Source: Arthrobacter sp. UKPF54-2 (GTDB lineage Bacteria; Actinomycetota; Actinomycetes; Actinomycetales; Micrococcaceae). From it: 64,000 nucleotides of DNA. This document shows positions 37,058-45,846 of the stretch, piece by piece (positions within the stretch are counted from its first letter, which is position 1; each line of letters starts with the position of its first letter). A program made the position numbers and the translations under genes. The notes under the pieces are model-generated. The model saw only the letters and a list, made by a program, of their open reading frames with translations. It was not told the DNA's origin and did no database searches. The stretch covers positions 3,286,001 to 3,350,000 of the forward strand of contig NZ_CP040174.1 in the NCBI RefSeq assembly GCF_007858535.1, in the 5' to 3' direction.

Positions 37058-37857
37058 GCACAGCCCCCGACCACTCGCCCTTCAACAGCCCATTCACCGG
37101 CTCCGGTCCCCGGACCGGCGTCGTGGTCTCCCACGGTTTCACCGGCAGCCCGCACGGCGTGCGGGCGTGGGCCGAGTCGCTGGCCGCGGCCGGCTACGCC
37201 GTCCGGATGCCGCTGCTGCCCGGCCACGGCACCAGCTGGCAGGAACTGGCCCGGACCCGCTGGCAGGACTGGCACGCGGGCCTCGACGCCGCCTACCTGG
37301 ATCTGGCCGCCGAATGTGACCAGGTTTTTGTGGCCGGCCTCTCGATGGGCGGGGCACTCGCGCTTCGGCTGGCGGCCACCCGCCCGGTGGCCGGGGCGGT
37401 CCTGGTCAACCCGGGCCTGGTCATCGATGACCCCCGGGCCCCGCTGGCCGGGATCCTGAAGTACGTGCTCAAGTCCACCCCGGCGATCGCCAACGACATC
37501 CTCAAGGCGGGCGTGGATGAGGGCGCCTATCCGCGGACCCCGGTCGCGGCGGCCCACGAGCTGAACAAGATGTTCAAGGACACCCTGCGGCTGCTGCCGA
37601 ACATCACCGCCCCGGTCCGGGTGTACCGCTCCACCGTGGACCACGTTGTCTCCGACACGAGCCTGGCGGCGCTGCGCCGCGGCCTGACCAACGCCCCGCT
37701 GGAGGTCATCCGGCTGGAAAACAGCTACCACGTCGCTACCATGGACAACGACGCGCCCCGGATCTTCACCGGCACGGCCGAATTCATCCGGTCGGTCGTG
37801 GAAGGGCACACTCCGGGCGCAGCCGGCGCCAGCCAGAAAGAAACGGCAGATGACTAG
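37054..37857 (+). CDS. Alpha/beta hydrolase, second of a tandem pair
   Basis: Paralogue of the preceding gene, 267 aa. HGFTGSPHGVRAWAE (27-41), GLSMGG with Ser97, an acid in RSTVDHVVSD and the catalytic His in NSYHVATMDNDAP. The lid-like middle part (residues about 120-175) differs most from the first copy, which suggests a different substrate. The stop overlaps the next gene by 8 bases. In this locus, beside PlsC and FadD15, a glycerolipid ester substrate is plausible, but that is inference. Confidence 0.92.
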   Translation: MSTAPDHSPFNSPFTGSGPRTGVVVSHGFTGSPHGVRAWAESLAAAGYAVRMPLLPGHGTSWQELARTRWQDWHAGLDAAYLDLAAECDQVFVAGLSMGGALALRLAATRPVAGAVLVNPGLVIDDPRAPLAGILKYVLKSTPAIANDILKAGVDEGAYPRTPVAAAHELNKMFKDTLRLLPNITAPVRVYRSTVDHVVSDTSLAALRRGLTNAPLEVIRLENSYHVATMDNDAPRIFTGTAEFIRSVVEGHTPGAAGASQKETADD

Positions 37858-38392
37858 ATCCGACCCAGGCTCCCCCGACCCGGATTCCCCGGACTCCGGG
37901 GCCAACGAGGACGACGCCGTCTGGCGGGACCTGGTCGCCAGGCTCGAGGGCACCGATTCCGGTCCCGCGCCCGGACCCGGCGCCGGGACCTCCGCCGCGC
38001 GCACGTTCCGCGACTTCGACCCGCTGGGGCTCTCGGTCCCGCCGCAGTTGACTCCCCCGGCCGGGACCCGTCCGGCCGCGGGCGGCGGCGCGGAGGGCTC
38101 CGCCGACCGGGATGCCCCGCCCGGCCCGCGCGACTACGAGGCGGACGAGGACGAGGGCGCTTTCGTCCCCGAAGAGCCGCCCAGCCTGGCGTCGTCGGAT
38201 CCGATGACGGTGCTGGCGTGGCTGGGGGCGGTCGGCGGCCCGATCGCGCTGCTCCTGTCCGCCATCTTCTGGCGCTCCGCGCCGCTGCTGGCGGTGGTGG
38301 GCATGGTGGCCGCCTTCGCGGCGTCTGTGGTGTTCCTGATCATGAAGCTGCCGCACGAAAAAGATGAGCACGACGACGGCGCCAGGGTCTAG
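37850..38392 (+). CDS. Hypothetical two-helix membrane protein
   Basis: 180 aa, family not recognised. The first 110 residues are polar, acidic and Pro/Gly-rich, apparently disordered (SPDPDSPDSGANEDDAVW, then ADEDEGAFVPEEPP). Two membrane helices follow at about 120-137 and 142-162 (VLAWLGAVGGPIALLLSAIF and LAVVGMVAAFAASVVFLIM). The tail is short and charged. It is translationally coupled to the second hydrolase (8-base overlap), so it is the third gene of that operon. The layout resembles small actinobacterial proteins at the Rv2183c-region, but I cannot confirm kinship. Confidence 0.8.
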   Translation: MTRSDPGSPDPDSPDSGANEDDAVWRDLVARLEGTDSGPAPGPGAGTSAARTFRDFDPLGLSVPPQLTPPAGTRPAAGGGAEGSADRDAPPGPRDYEADEDEGAFVPEEPPSLASSDPMTVLAWLGAVGGPIALLLSAIFWRSAPLLAVVGMVAAFAASVVFLIMKLPHEKDEHDDGARV

Positions 38393-38451
38393 CCGGCCGC
38401 TGTGCCGCTGACCGCGGCCTGGCCGGGCGCGGTTTGGCTAGCTGTGCACGG

Positions 38452-39540
38452 CTAGCTGTGCATGCGGCTGCTGACACGCGAGAGGTCCGCGGCGCCGATC
38501 AGGCCCGCGTTGGGGCCCAGCGCCGCGAGCTCAATCCCGGCTGCCGGACGGAAGCCGCGGCCGGTCAGGTTGCGGGCGAACGCCTTCCGCGCCGGGGCCA
38601 CCAGGAGCTCGCCGGCGTCGCACAGGCCGCCGCCGATGACGAAGGTGCCGGGGTCCAGGGCCGCGGCCAGGTTGGCCAGCCCCAGGCCGAGCCACTCCCC
38701 GACGTCTTCGAGAAGTTCCCGCGCGGTCGCGTTGCCGGCCTTGGCCAGTTCGGTGACGATCACGCCGGTGATCCGGTCGGCCCGGCCGTCGACGGCCCGC
38801 AGCAGCTCCTGGGCCACCGGCGAGTTGGCGTCGGCCAGTTCCCGCGCCTCGCGTCCGAGCGCATTGCCGGAGGCGTACTGCTCCCAGCAGCCGCGGTTGC
38901 CGCACTCGCAGCGGTGGCCGCCGGGCATGATGATCTGGTGGCCGAATTCGCCGGCGACGCCGAAACGGCCGCGCTCCAGCCGGCCGTCCATCACCATCGC
39001 CCCGCCGATCCCGGTGCCGAGCGTGATGCAGACCAGCCGGCTCTCGCCCCGGCCCGCGCCGAAGCGCCACTCCGCCCAGCCGGCGGCGTCGGCGTCGTTG
39101 GTCAGCAGCACCGGCCGGCGCAGCAGCCGCTGCAGGTTGTCCCGGAGCGGTTCGTTGCGCCAGGCCAGATGCGGGCTGAACAGCACCGTGGCGCCATCGA
39201 GGTCCATCCAGCCGGCCGCGCCGATCCCTACCGACCAGATGCGGTGCCCCCGGCCGAGTTCCTCCACGAGCTCGACGATCACCTGCTCGACGGCGCGCGG
39301 GTCGTTCCCCGGCGTTGACCGCCTGGCCTCGCTGAGGATGCGCCCGTCGGCGTCCACCACTCCGGCCGCCACCTTGGTGCCGCCGATGTCCACGCCGATC
39401 GCGAGGCCCTTGCGCCCGAGGCGCAGGTGTTCGCGCAGCCGGCCGGCCCGGGCGGACCCTGGGCGGGCCGGTGTGCTGCGGCGCCAGGCGGCGGTGCTGC
39501 GTTGCGGACCGGGCTGCGGACCGGGTGTTGGAGTTAGCAT
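38452..39540 (-). CDS. ROK family sugar kinase (glucokinase type)
   Basis: Phosphorylates a hexose, most likely glucose. GVDIGGTKVAAGVVD (49-63) is the phosphate-binding loop, TNDADAAGWAE (147-157) holds the catalytic aspartate, and the zinc-binding ROK signature is GEFGHQ...CECGNRGCWEQYASG (Cys211, 213, 218). I use ATG 39540. It gives a Pro/Arg-rich N-terminal extension of about 44 residues before the kinase fold, so a later start is possible, although no better ATG exists. The open frame to 39966 lies over fadD15. 362 aa. Confidence 0.92.
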   Translation of the reverse strand: MLTPTPGPQPGPQRSTAAWRRSTPARPGSARAGRLREHLRLGRKGLAIGVDIGGTKVAAGVVDADGRILSEARRSTPGNDPRAVEQVIVELVEELGRGHRIWSVGIGAAGWMDLDGATVLFSPHLAWRNEPLRDNLQRLLRRPVLLTNDADAAGWAEWRFGAGRGESRLVCITLGTGIGGAMVMDGRLERGRFGVAGEFGHQIIMPGGHRCECGNRGCWEQYASGNALGREARELADANSPVAQELLRAVDGRADRITGVIVTELAKAGNATARELLEDVGEWLGLGLANLAAALDPGTFVIGGGLCDAGELLVAPARKAFARNLTGRGFRPAAGIELAALGPNAGLIGAADLSRVSSRMHS

Positions 39541-39630
39541 CGTTCCCCATTCTAGGCCCGCACGAAGGGGGACTCCGTGGCCGCCGGCCGCCGGCGCAAG
39601 TGGCGCCGTCCGGGGGCGTGACCGTAAAGT

Positions 39631-39642
39631 TACTCGCCAGTA
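39631..39642. promoter_or_regulatory. Small palindrome TACT-N4-AGTA upstream of fadD15
   Basis: TACTCGCCAGTA sits 86 bases before the fadD15 start, in the gap shared with the divergent ROK kinase. TetR-family lipid regulators in actinobacteria often use sites of this kind. The arms are only 4 bp, so support is weak. Confidence 0.3.
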
Positions 39643-39727
39643 GGTGAAGTGGAACACAGCCCGCGGTGGCCACATACTACTGTTAGTCGTACCCCCTAGC
39701 GGGTCTATGGATATCAAAGGAGCTATC

Positions 39728-41545
39728 GTGCGAGAAATCAGTGTCCCGCCCCTGGTCACCGTCCCCCCGGAAACGAACATCACAGACCTGGTGCTGCGCC
39801 AGGCCGCCAAGGCATCGAACCCTGCCCTGTTCTCCCGGCTCGACGCCGCCGGGCAGTGGCAGGACATCCGGGCCACCGATTTCCTGGCCGATGTGTCCCT
39901 GCTCGCCAAGGGCCTGATGGCCAGCGGCGTGGCGGCCGGCGACCGCGTCGGCATTATGTCCCGCACCCGCTACGAATGGGCCCTGATCGACTTCGCCATC
40001 TGGTTCGCCGGCGCCGTCTCGGTCCCGATCTACGAAACCTCCTCGCCCTCACAGGTGGCCTGGAACCTGGGCGACTCGGGCGCCGTGGCGGCCTTCGGCG
40101 AGTCGACCCACCACGAGGACATCATCCGGCAGGCCGCGACCTCGGAGGGGCTGACCGGCCTGCGGCACGTCTGGCAGCTCGAAGGCGACGCCCTCGACGA
40201 GCTCCGCGGCGCCGGCACGGACATCAGCGATGAGGAGCTGGAGGCTCGGCGCAGCCAGGCCTCGCTCTCGGATCTCGCCACGATCATCTACACCTCGGGC
40301 ACCACCGGGCGTCCCAAGGGTTGCGAACTGACCCACGGCAACTTCGTGGAGCTCTCCGACAACGTGCTCGCCACCTCGCTCGGCCAGATCGTCCACGAGC
40401 AGGCGCGGACCATCATGTTCCTGCCGCTGGCGCACGTCTTTGCCCGCTTCATTTCGGTGCTGGCGGTGGCGGCCGGCGTGACCGTCGCGCACACCCCGGA
40501 CATCAAGAACCTGCTGCCGGACCTGCAAAGCTACAAGCCGACCTTCATCCTCGCGGTGCCGCGGGTCTTCGAAAAGGTCTACAACTCCGCCCTGACCAAG
40601 GCCGAGGACGGCGGCAAGGGAGCGATCTTCCACCGCGCCGCGGAAACCGCCATCGCCTATTCTCGTGCGCGCCAGGCCGGCAAGCTGGGCCTGGGCCTGC
40701 GGCTCAAGCACACCCTGTTTGACAAGCTCGTCTATGGCAAGCTGCGAGACGCCATGGGCGGCCAGGTCGCGCACGCGGTCTCCGGCGGCGGCCCGCTCGG
40801 CGAACGCCTCGGCCACTTCTTCCAGGGCATCGGCCTGCAGATCCTTGAAGGCTACGGCCTGACCGAAACCACCGCGCCGGTCACGGTCAACACGCCCGGC
40901 CTGATCAAGATCGGTACAGTCGGCGCGCCGATCCCCGGCAACGCCGTGAAGATCGCCGACGACGGCGAAATCCTCGCCAAGGGCGTCTGCGTGATGCGCG
41001 GCTACTTCAACCGCGACGACCTCACGGCCGAGACGTTCGTGGACGGCTGGTTCCGCACCGGCGACCTCGGCCAGCTCGATGAGGAAGGCTTCCTGACCAT
41101 CACCGGCCGGAAGAAGGAAATCATCGTCACCGCGGGCGGCAAGAACGTGGTCCCGGCCTTGCTTGAGGACCAGATCCGCGCCGACGCCCTGGTGTCCCAG
41201 GTCCTGGTGGTCGGCGACAACCGGCCCTTCATCGGGGCCCTGGTGACCCTCGATGAAGAGGCGCTCCCGGGCTGGCTGCAGCGCCACGGCCTCCCGGCGT
41301 CGACCACGGTGGCCGAGGCGACGACGCACCCGGCCGTTACCGCGGCGGTCCAGGAGCTGATCAACGGCGCGAACCAGTCCGTCTCGCAGGCCGAGGCGAT
41401 CAAGTCCTTCCGGATTGTGCCGTCCGACTTCACCGAAGCGTCCGGGCACCTCACGCCGTCCATGAAGGTCAAGCGCGCCCAGGTGATGAAGGACTTCGAG
41501 AACGTGATCGAGGAGATGTACTCGGCGAAGCGCGCCAACGCCTGA
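39728..41545 (+). CDS. fadD15: Long-chain acyl-CoA synthetase, FadD15 type
   Basis: Activates fatty acids to acyl-CoA through acyl-adenylates. AMP-binding motif IIYTSGTTGRPKGCELTH (about 187-204), GYGLTETTAPVTVN, the hinge motif with WFRTGDLGQLDEEGFLTITGRKKEIIVTAGGKNV, and the C-terminal lysine region LTPSMKVKR. The GTG at 39728 is chosen because AAAGGAG lies 5 bases before it and because the resulting VREISVPPLVTV matches how mycobacterial FadD15 (Rv2187) begins. An ATG at 39644 has neither. 605 aa. Confidence 0.95.
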   Translation: MREISVPPLVTVPPETNITDLVLRQAAKASNPALFSRLDAAGQWQDIRATDFLADVSLLAKGLMASGVAAGDRVGIMSRTRYEWALIDFAIWFAGAVSVPIYETSSPSQVAWNLGDSGAVAAFGESTHHEDIIRQAATSEGLTGLRHVWQLEGDALDELRGAGTDISDEELEARRSQASLSDLATIIYTSGTTGRPKGCELTHGNFVELSDNVLATSLGQIVHEQARTIMFLPLAHVFARFISVLAVAAGVTVAHTPDIKNLLPDLQSYKPTFILAVPRVFEKVYNSALTKAEDGGKGAIFHRAAETAIAYSRARQAGKLGLGLRLKHTLFDKLVYGKLRDAMGGQVAHAVSGGGPLGERLGHFFQGIGLQILEGYGLTETTAPVTVNTPGLIKIGTVGAPIPGNAVKIADDGEILAKGVCVMRGYFNRDDLTAETFVDGWFRTGDLGQLDEEGFLTITGRKKEIIVTAGGKNVVPALLEDQIRADALVSQVLVVGDNRPFIGALVTLDEEALPGWLQRHGLPASTTVAEATTHPAVTAAVQELINGANQSVSQAEAIKSFRIVPSDFTEASGHLTPSMKVKRAQVMKDFENVIEEMYSAKRANA

Positions 41546-41559
41546 GCCGCCGCCCTCAG

Positions 41560-41622
41560 CAACGCGGGGTCAGCTGCCGCCCGTCCCGGGTCACCGGACG
41601 GGCCGGAGCTGGCCCCGCGTTG
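41560..41622 (+). terminator. Two-tier hairpin terminator after fadD15
   Basis: Outer arms CAACGCGGGGTCAGCT and AGCTGGCCCCGCGTTG enclose a second hairpin GCCCGTCC / GGACGGGC. The structure is very stable but is followed only by TGCTTTGT. Confidence 0.7.
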
Positions 41623-41693
41623 TGCTTTGTGTACCTGCCACGGACCGGGGCGAGCCGCTACTCTGGGGGCATCTTCAAGCGAAGGAGAACCCC

Positions 41694-42275
41694 ATGGGCA
41701 CGGTCGTTATGTACAGCTCGGTGTCGGTGGACGGCTTCATCGCCGACGGCAACGACCAGCCCGGTCTCCTGTTCGACTGGCTGACCGGCGGTGACGTGCC
41801 GCTGGACGACAGCGGCGTGCTGAAGGTCTCGCAAACGTCATACGACTACATCCGGCCGTACTGGGACCGGATCGGGGCCACCGTCGTCGGCCGCCACGTC
41901 TTCGACCTGACGGACGGCTGGGACGGGACGCCTCCGGGCGGAGTTGAGCACGTTGTCGTCGTGACGCACCGGCCGGCGCCCGACGGCTGGGACCCTGGGG
42001 CTCCGTTCCACTTCGTCAACGGCGTCGAGGCAGCCGTGGCCAAGGCCAAGGAGCTGGCGGGCGAGCGCCTGGTGGAGGTCGCCGCCGGTGACGTCGGCGG
42101 CCAGGTGTTTGCCGCGGGCCTGGTCGATGAGGTGCGCATGGACGTCGCACCCGTGGTGTTCGGGTCCGGTAAACGCTACTTCGGGTCGGTCCACGCCCAG
42201 CAGCTGCTGGAAGATCCCGACACGGTGATCCAGGGCAACCGGGTGCTCCACGTGCGCTACCGGGTTCGCCGCTGA
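41694..42275 (+). CDS. RibD C-terminal / dihydrofolate reductase-fold protein
   Basis: 193-aa cytoplasmic protein of the DHFR-like RibD C-domain family, found widely in actinobacteria and usually of unknown role. Signatures are VVMYSSVSVDGFIADGNDQPG at the N-terminus, TVVGRHVFDLTDGWDG, VVVTHRPAPDGW, and VDEVRMDVAPVVFGSGKRYF near the end. The ATG at 41694 is preceded by GAAGGAG at 6 bases, so the longer frame from 41622 is rejected. Single gene after the fadD15 terminator, convergent with pyc. NADPH-linked reduction is likely, substrate unknown. Confidence 0.88.
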   Translation: MGTVVMYSSVSVDGFIADGNDQPGLLFDWLTGGDVPLDDSGVLKVSQTSYDYIRPYWDRIGATVVGRHVFDLTDGWDGTPPGGVEHVVVVTHRPAPDGWDPGAPFHFVNGVEAAVAKAKELAGERLVEVAAGDVGGQVFAAGLVDEVRMDVAPVVFGSGKRYFGSVHAQQLLEDPDTVIQGNRVLHVRYRVRR

Positions 42276-42282
42276 CCGCTCC

Positions 42283-42356
42283 GGGCTGCCGCACGGCAGG
42301 CCACGTGCCTGCCGTGCGGCAGCCCGGCAGGCCACGTGCCTGCCGTGCGGCAGCCC
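42283..42356. terminator. Hairpin with 31-bp tandem duplication between convergent genes
   Basis: 42283-42325 is a perfect hairpin with 18-bp arms (left begins GGGCTGCCGCACGGCAGG) and a 7-base centre CCACGTG. The last 31 bases (42295-42325) are repeated exactly at 42326-42356, ending 1 base before the pyc stop codon. It fills the whole gap between the two convergent genes. There is no T tract; a terminator role is inferred from place and strength. Confidence 0.75.
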
Positions 42357-42357
42357 G

Positions 42358-45300
42358 CTACTCCACGACCAGCAGCAGGTCCCCGCCCTGGACCTGTTCA
42401 ACCGCGCCGACCGCGAGGCGTGAGACGGTGCCGGCCACCGGCGTCGTGATCGAGGCTTCCATCTTCATCGCCTCGATGGTCGCGACGGTGTCCCCGGCCT
42501 TGACGGCGTCGCCGGCCTTGACCGTCAGGGTGACGGCCCCGGCGAACGGCGCGGCGACCTGGCCCGGCTGCGAGGTGTCGGCCCGTTCGGCCGCCTTGAC
42601 GTTGCTGACCACGGAACGGTCGCGGACCACCACCGGCCGGGACTGGCCGTTCAGCGTGCACATCACGGTGCGCATGCCCTTCTCGTCCGGCTCCGAGACG
42701 GCTTCCAGCGACGCAATCAGGCGCACGCCCTTCTCCAGCTCAATCTCGTGTTCCGCGCCGCGCTGGAGCCCGAACAGGTAGTCGCGGGTGTCCAGCACCG
42801 AGAGGTTGCCGTACGCCTCGACGCTCTTCTGGTAGTCCTTGGTGGGGCCGGCGAAGAGCAGCCGGTTGAGGGTCTGCTGCACGGTCTTGGAGTCGGCCTT
42901 GAGCGCCGCGCTGTCCTCGGCGCTCAGTTCAACGTCGCGGACCTTGATGCTGCGGCCCTGCAGGGCCTTGGTTCGGAACGGCTCGGGCCAGCCGCCGGGC
43001 GGGTCGCCCAGTTCGCCGGAGAGGAAACCGATCACGGAGTCCGGGATGTCGTACTTTTGCGGGTTCTCGTTGAAGTCCGCCGGGTCGGCGTTGAGGCCCA
43101 CCAGGTGCAGGGCGAGGTCACCCACCACCTTGGAGGACGGGGTGACCTTCACGAGCCGGCCCAGGATGCGGTCGGCCGCGGTGTACATGTCCTCGATCGC
43201 CTCGAACCGCTCCCCGAGCCCGAGCGCGATGGCCTGCTGGCGCAGGTTGGAGAGCTGGCCGCCTGGGATCTCGTGCTGGTAGACCCGGCCGGTGGGACCG
43301 GGCAGGCCCGACTCGAAGGGGGCGTAGACGCGGCGCACGGCCTCCCAGTAGGGTTCCAGGGCGCAGACGTTGGCCAGGCTCAGCCCGGTGTCGCGCGGGG
43401 TGTGGGCCAGCGCCGCGACCAGGGCGGAGGCGGAGACCTGGCTGGTGGTTCCGGCCAGGGAAGCCGAGGCGACGTCCACGGCGTCGACCCCGGCGTCCGC
43501 GGCCGCCATCAGGGTGGCCAGCTGGCCGCCGGCGGTGTCGTGGGTGTGCAGGTGGACCGGCAGGTCGAACTTCTCCCGCAGGGCGCTCACGAGGCGCGCG
43601 GCGGCCGCCGGACGCAGCAGGCCGGCCATGTCCTTGATCGCGAGGATGTGCGCGCCGGCGTCGACGATCTTCTGCGCGAGCTCCAGGTAGTAGTCCAGCG
43701 TGTAGAGCTTCTCCTCGGGGTCGAGCATGTCCGAGGTGTAGCAGAGCGCCACCTCGGCCACGGCGGTGCCGGTCTCGCGGACGGCGCGGATGGCCGGGGC
43801 CATCTGGTTGACGTCGTTGAGGGCATCGAAGATACGGAAGATGTCGATGCCGGCCTTCGCCGCCTCGTTGACGAACGCCACCGTCACCTCTTCCGGGTAC
43901 GGGGTGTAGCCGACGGTATTGCGGCCGCGCAGCAGCATCTGCAGGCAGACGTTCGGCAGCGCCTTGCGCAGCGCCGCCAGCCGGTCCCACGGGTCCTCGC
44001 CGAGGAAGCGGAGGGCGACGTCGTAGGTCGCCCCGCCCCAGGCCTCCACCGAGAGCAGCTCCGGCAGCAGCTTGGACACGGCCGGGGCGGCTGCGACGAG
44101 GTCGCGGGTGCGGACCCGGGTGGCCAGCAGCGACTGGTGCGCGTCGCGGAAGGTGGTGTCGGTGACCGCGACGGCGTTCTGCTCGCGCAGGGCGCGGGCA
44201 AAGCCTTCCGGGCCCAGCTCCTGCAGCCGCTGCCGAGAGCCGGGGCGGGCCTCGGCGTCGGGCACCGCGGGCAGCTTATCCGCCGGGTCCGTGTGCACGG
44301 TGAGCTCGCCGTTGGGCTTGTTGACGGTGACGTCGGCGAGCCAGGTCAGCAGTTTGGTGCCCCGGTCCGCGGAGACGCGGGCCTTGAGCAGTTCGGGGCG
44401 CTCGTCGATGAACGAGGTGGCCACGTCGCCGGCGACGAAGTCCGGGTCGTCCAGGACCGCCTGCAGGAAGGAGATGTTGGTGGAGACACCGCGGATGCGG
44501 AACTCGGCGAGGGCGCGCCGGGCGCGGGCGACGGCGGTCGGATAGTCGCGGCCGCGGCAGGTCAGCTTGACCAGCATCGAGTCGAAGTGCGGGCTGATCT
44601 CGGCGCCGGAGTACACGGTGCCGCCGTCGAGCCGGACGCCGGCGCCGCCGGCGGAGCGGTAGCCGGTGATCTTTCCGACGTCGGGCCGGAAGCCGTTGGC
44701 CGGGTCCTCGGTGGTGATGCGGGACTGCAGCGCGGCGCCGTTGAGCTTGACGGTCTCCTGCGAGAGGCCCAGGTCCGCGAGGGTCTCCCCCGAGGCGATG
44801 CGCAGCTGGGCCTGGACGAGGTCGACGTCGGTGACTTCCTCGGTGACCGTGTGCTCCACCTGGATGCGGGGGTTCATCTCGATGAAGACGTGCTGGCCGG
44901 CCCGTTCGCCGACGGTGTCGACGAGGAACTCCACGGTGCCGGCGTTGACGTAGTTCAGGGCCTTGGCGAATTTCACGGCGTCGCGGTACAGGGCCTGCCG
45001 GATGCCCTCGTCAAGGTTGGGTGCCGGCGCGATCTCGATGACCTTCTGGTGGCGGCGCTGGATGGAGCAGTCGCGCTCGAAGAGGTGCATCACGTTGCCC
45101 TCGGAGTCGGCGAGGATCTGTACTTCGATGTGCCGCGGCCGCAGCACGGCCTGCTCCAGGAACATGGTGGGGTCGCCGAAGGCGGCGTCGGCCTCGCGCA
45201 TCGCGGCCTGCAGGGCCTCGGGCAGGGCCTCCCGGGTGTCGACCCGGCGCATGCCGCGGCCGCCGCCGCCGGCGACGGCCTTGGCGAAAATGGGGAAGCC

Positions 45301-45753
45301 GATCTCGTCCGCTGCGGCGATGAGTTCGTCAACGTCCTTGGACGGCTTGCTGGACTTGAGCACCGGGACGCCGGCTTTGCGGGCCGCTTCGAGGGCGGCC
45401 ACCTTGTTCCCGGCAAGTTCGAGGACCTCCGCCGGGGGCCCGACGAAGGTGATGCCGGCGGCCGCGGCGGCCCGGGCGAGGTTGGGGTTCTCCGAGAGGA
45501 AGCCGTAGCCGGGGTAGATCGCATCCGCGCCGGCCTCTTTCGCGACCCGGACCACCTCGTCAACGTCGAGGTACGCCCGGACCGGGTGGCCCTCCTCGCC
45601 GATCAGGTATGCCTCATCCGCCTTCTGGCGGTGGATGGAGTTGCGGTCCTCGGTAGGGAACACGGCAACGGTCTTGGCACCCAGCTCGTAGCTGGCACGG
45701 AAGGCGCGGATCGCGATTTCGCCGCGGTTAGCCACCAGAATCTTGGAAAACAT
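42358..45753 (-). CDS. pyc: Pyruvate carboxylase
   Basis: Anaplerotic enzyme converting pyruvate, bicarbonate and ATP to oxaloacetate. All domains are on one chain of 1131 aa: biotin carboxylase (FSKILVANRGEIAIRAFRASYELG, glycine-rich GGGGRGMRRV, and EMNPRIQVEHTVTEEV), carboxyltransferase (DTTFRDAHQSLLATRVRTRDL, KDMAGLLRP, LHTHDTAGG), and the C-terminal biotin carrier with EAMKMEA, biotinyl Lys at about 1097. ATG at 45753 is preceded by [12 protein letters not shown]-like palindrome lies 77-92 bases upstream. Monocistronic, convergent with the RibD-like gene. Confidence 0.98.
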   Translation of the reverse strand: MFSKILVANRGEIAIRAFRASYELGAKTVAVFPTEDRNSIHRQKADEAYLIGEEGHPVRAYLDVDEVVRVAKEAGADAIYPGYGFLSENPNLARAAAAAGITFVGPPAEVLELAGNKVAALEAARKAGVPVLKSSKPSKDVDELIAAADEIGFPIFAKAVAGGGGRGMRRVDTREALPEALQAAMREADAAFGDPTMFLEQAVLRPRHIEVQILADSEGNVMHLFERDCSIQRRHQKVIEIAPAPNLDEGIRQALYRDAVKFAKALNYVNAGTVEFLVDTVGERAGQHVFIEMNPRIQVEHTVTEEVTDVDLVQAQLRIASGETLADLGLSQETVKLNGAALQSRITTEDPANGFRPDVGKITGYRSAGGAGVRLDGGTVYSGAEISPHFDSMLVKLTCRGRDYPTAVARARRALAEFRIRGVSTNISFLQAVLDDPDFVAGDVATSFIDERPELLKARVSADRGTKLLTWLADVTVNKPNGELTVHTDPADKLPAVPDAEARPGSRQRLQELGPEGFARALREQNAVAVTDTTFRDAHQSLLATRVRTRDLVAAAPAVSKLLPELLSVEAWGGATYDVALRFLGEDPWDRLAALRKALPNVCLQMLLRGRNTVGYTPYPEEVTVAFVNEAAKAGIDIFRIFDALNDVNQMAPAIRAVRETGTAVAEVALCYTSDMLDPEEKLYTLDYYLELAQKIVDAGAHILAIKDMAGLLRPAAAARLVSALREKFDLPVHLHTHDTAGGQLATLMAAADAGVDAVDVASASLAGTTSQVSASALVAALAHTPRDTGLSLANVCALEPYWEAVRRVYAPFESGLPGPTGRVYQHEIPGGQLSNLRQQAIALGLGERFEAIEDMYTAADRILGRLVKVTPSSKVVGDLALHLVGLNADPADFNENPQKYDIPDSVIGFLSGELGDPPGGWPEPFRTKALQGRSIKVRDVELSAEDSAALKADSKTVQQTLNRLLFAGPTKDYQKSVEAYGNLSVLDTRDYLFGLQRGAEHEIELEKGVRLIASLEAVSEPDEKGMRTVMCTLNGQSRPVVVRDRSVVSNVKAAERADTSQPGQVAAPFAGAVTLTVKAGDAVKAGDTVATIEAMKMEASITTPVAGTVSRLAVGAVEQVQGGDLLLVVE

Positions 45754-45828
45754 ACTTCTCCTGCATCATCGCGGGCGGTTCGGTAAGTCGTCACAGTTTC
45801 TAAGACCGGTGTGCGCAAACACAAATCA

Positions 45829-45846
45829 TTGTGGCGCCCGTCACAA
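45829..45846. promoter_or_regulatory. CRP/GlxR-like palindrome upstream of pyc
   Basis: TTGTG (45829-45833) and CACAA (45842-45846) with 8 bases between, fitting TGTG-N8-CACA, the consensus spacing of CRP and actinobacterial GlxR sites. The right half is a full TCACA. It lies about 80 bases before the pyc start. Confidence 0.45.

Noticed and set aside
39644..39727. Longer N-terminus for the fadD15 product starting at ATG 39644
   Set aside because: No ribosome site and no family sequence; GTG 39728 has AAAGGAG and matches the FadD15 N-terminus.
42748..45786. 1012-codon plus-strand open frame opposite pyc
   Set aside because: Mirror of pyruvate carboxylase codon usage; no family motif and no ribosome site.
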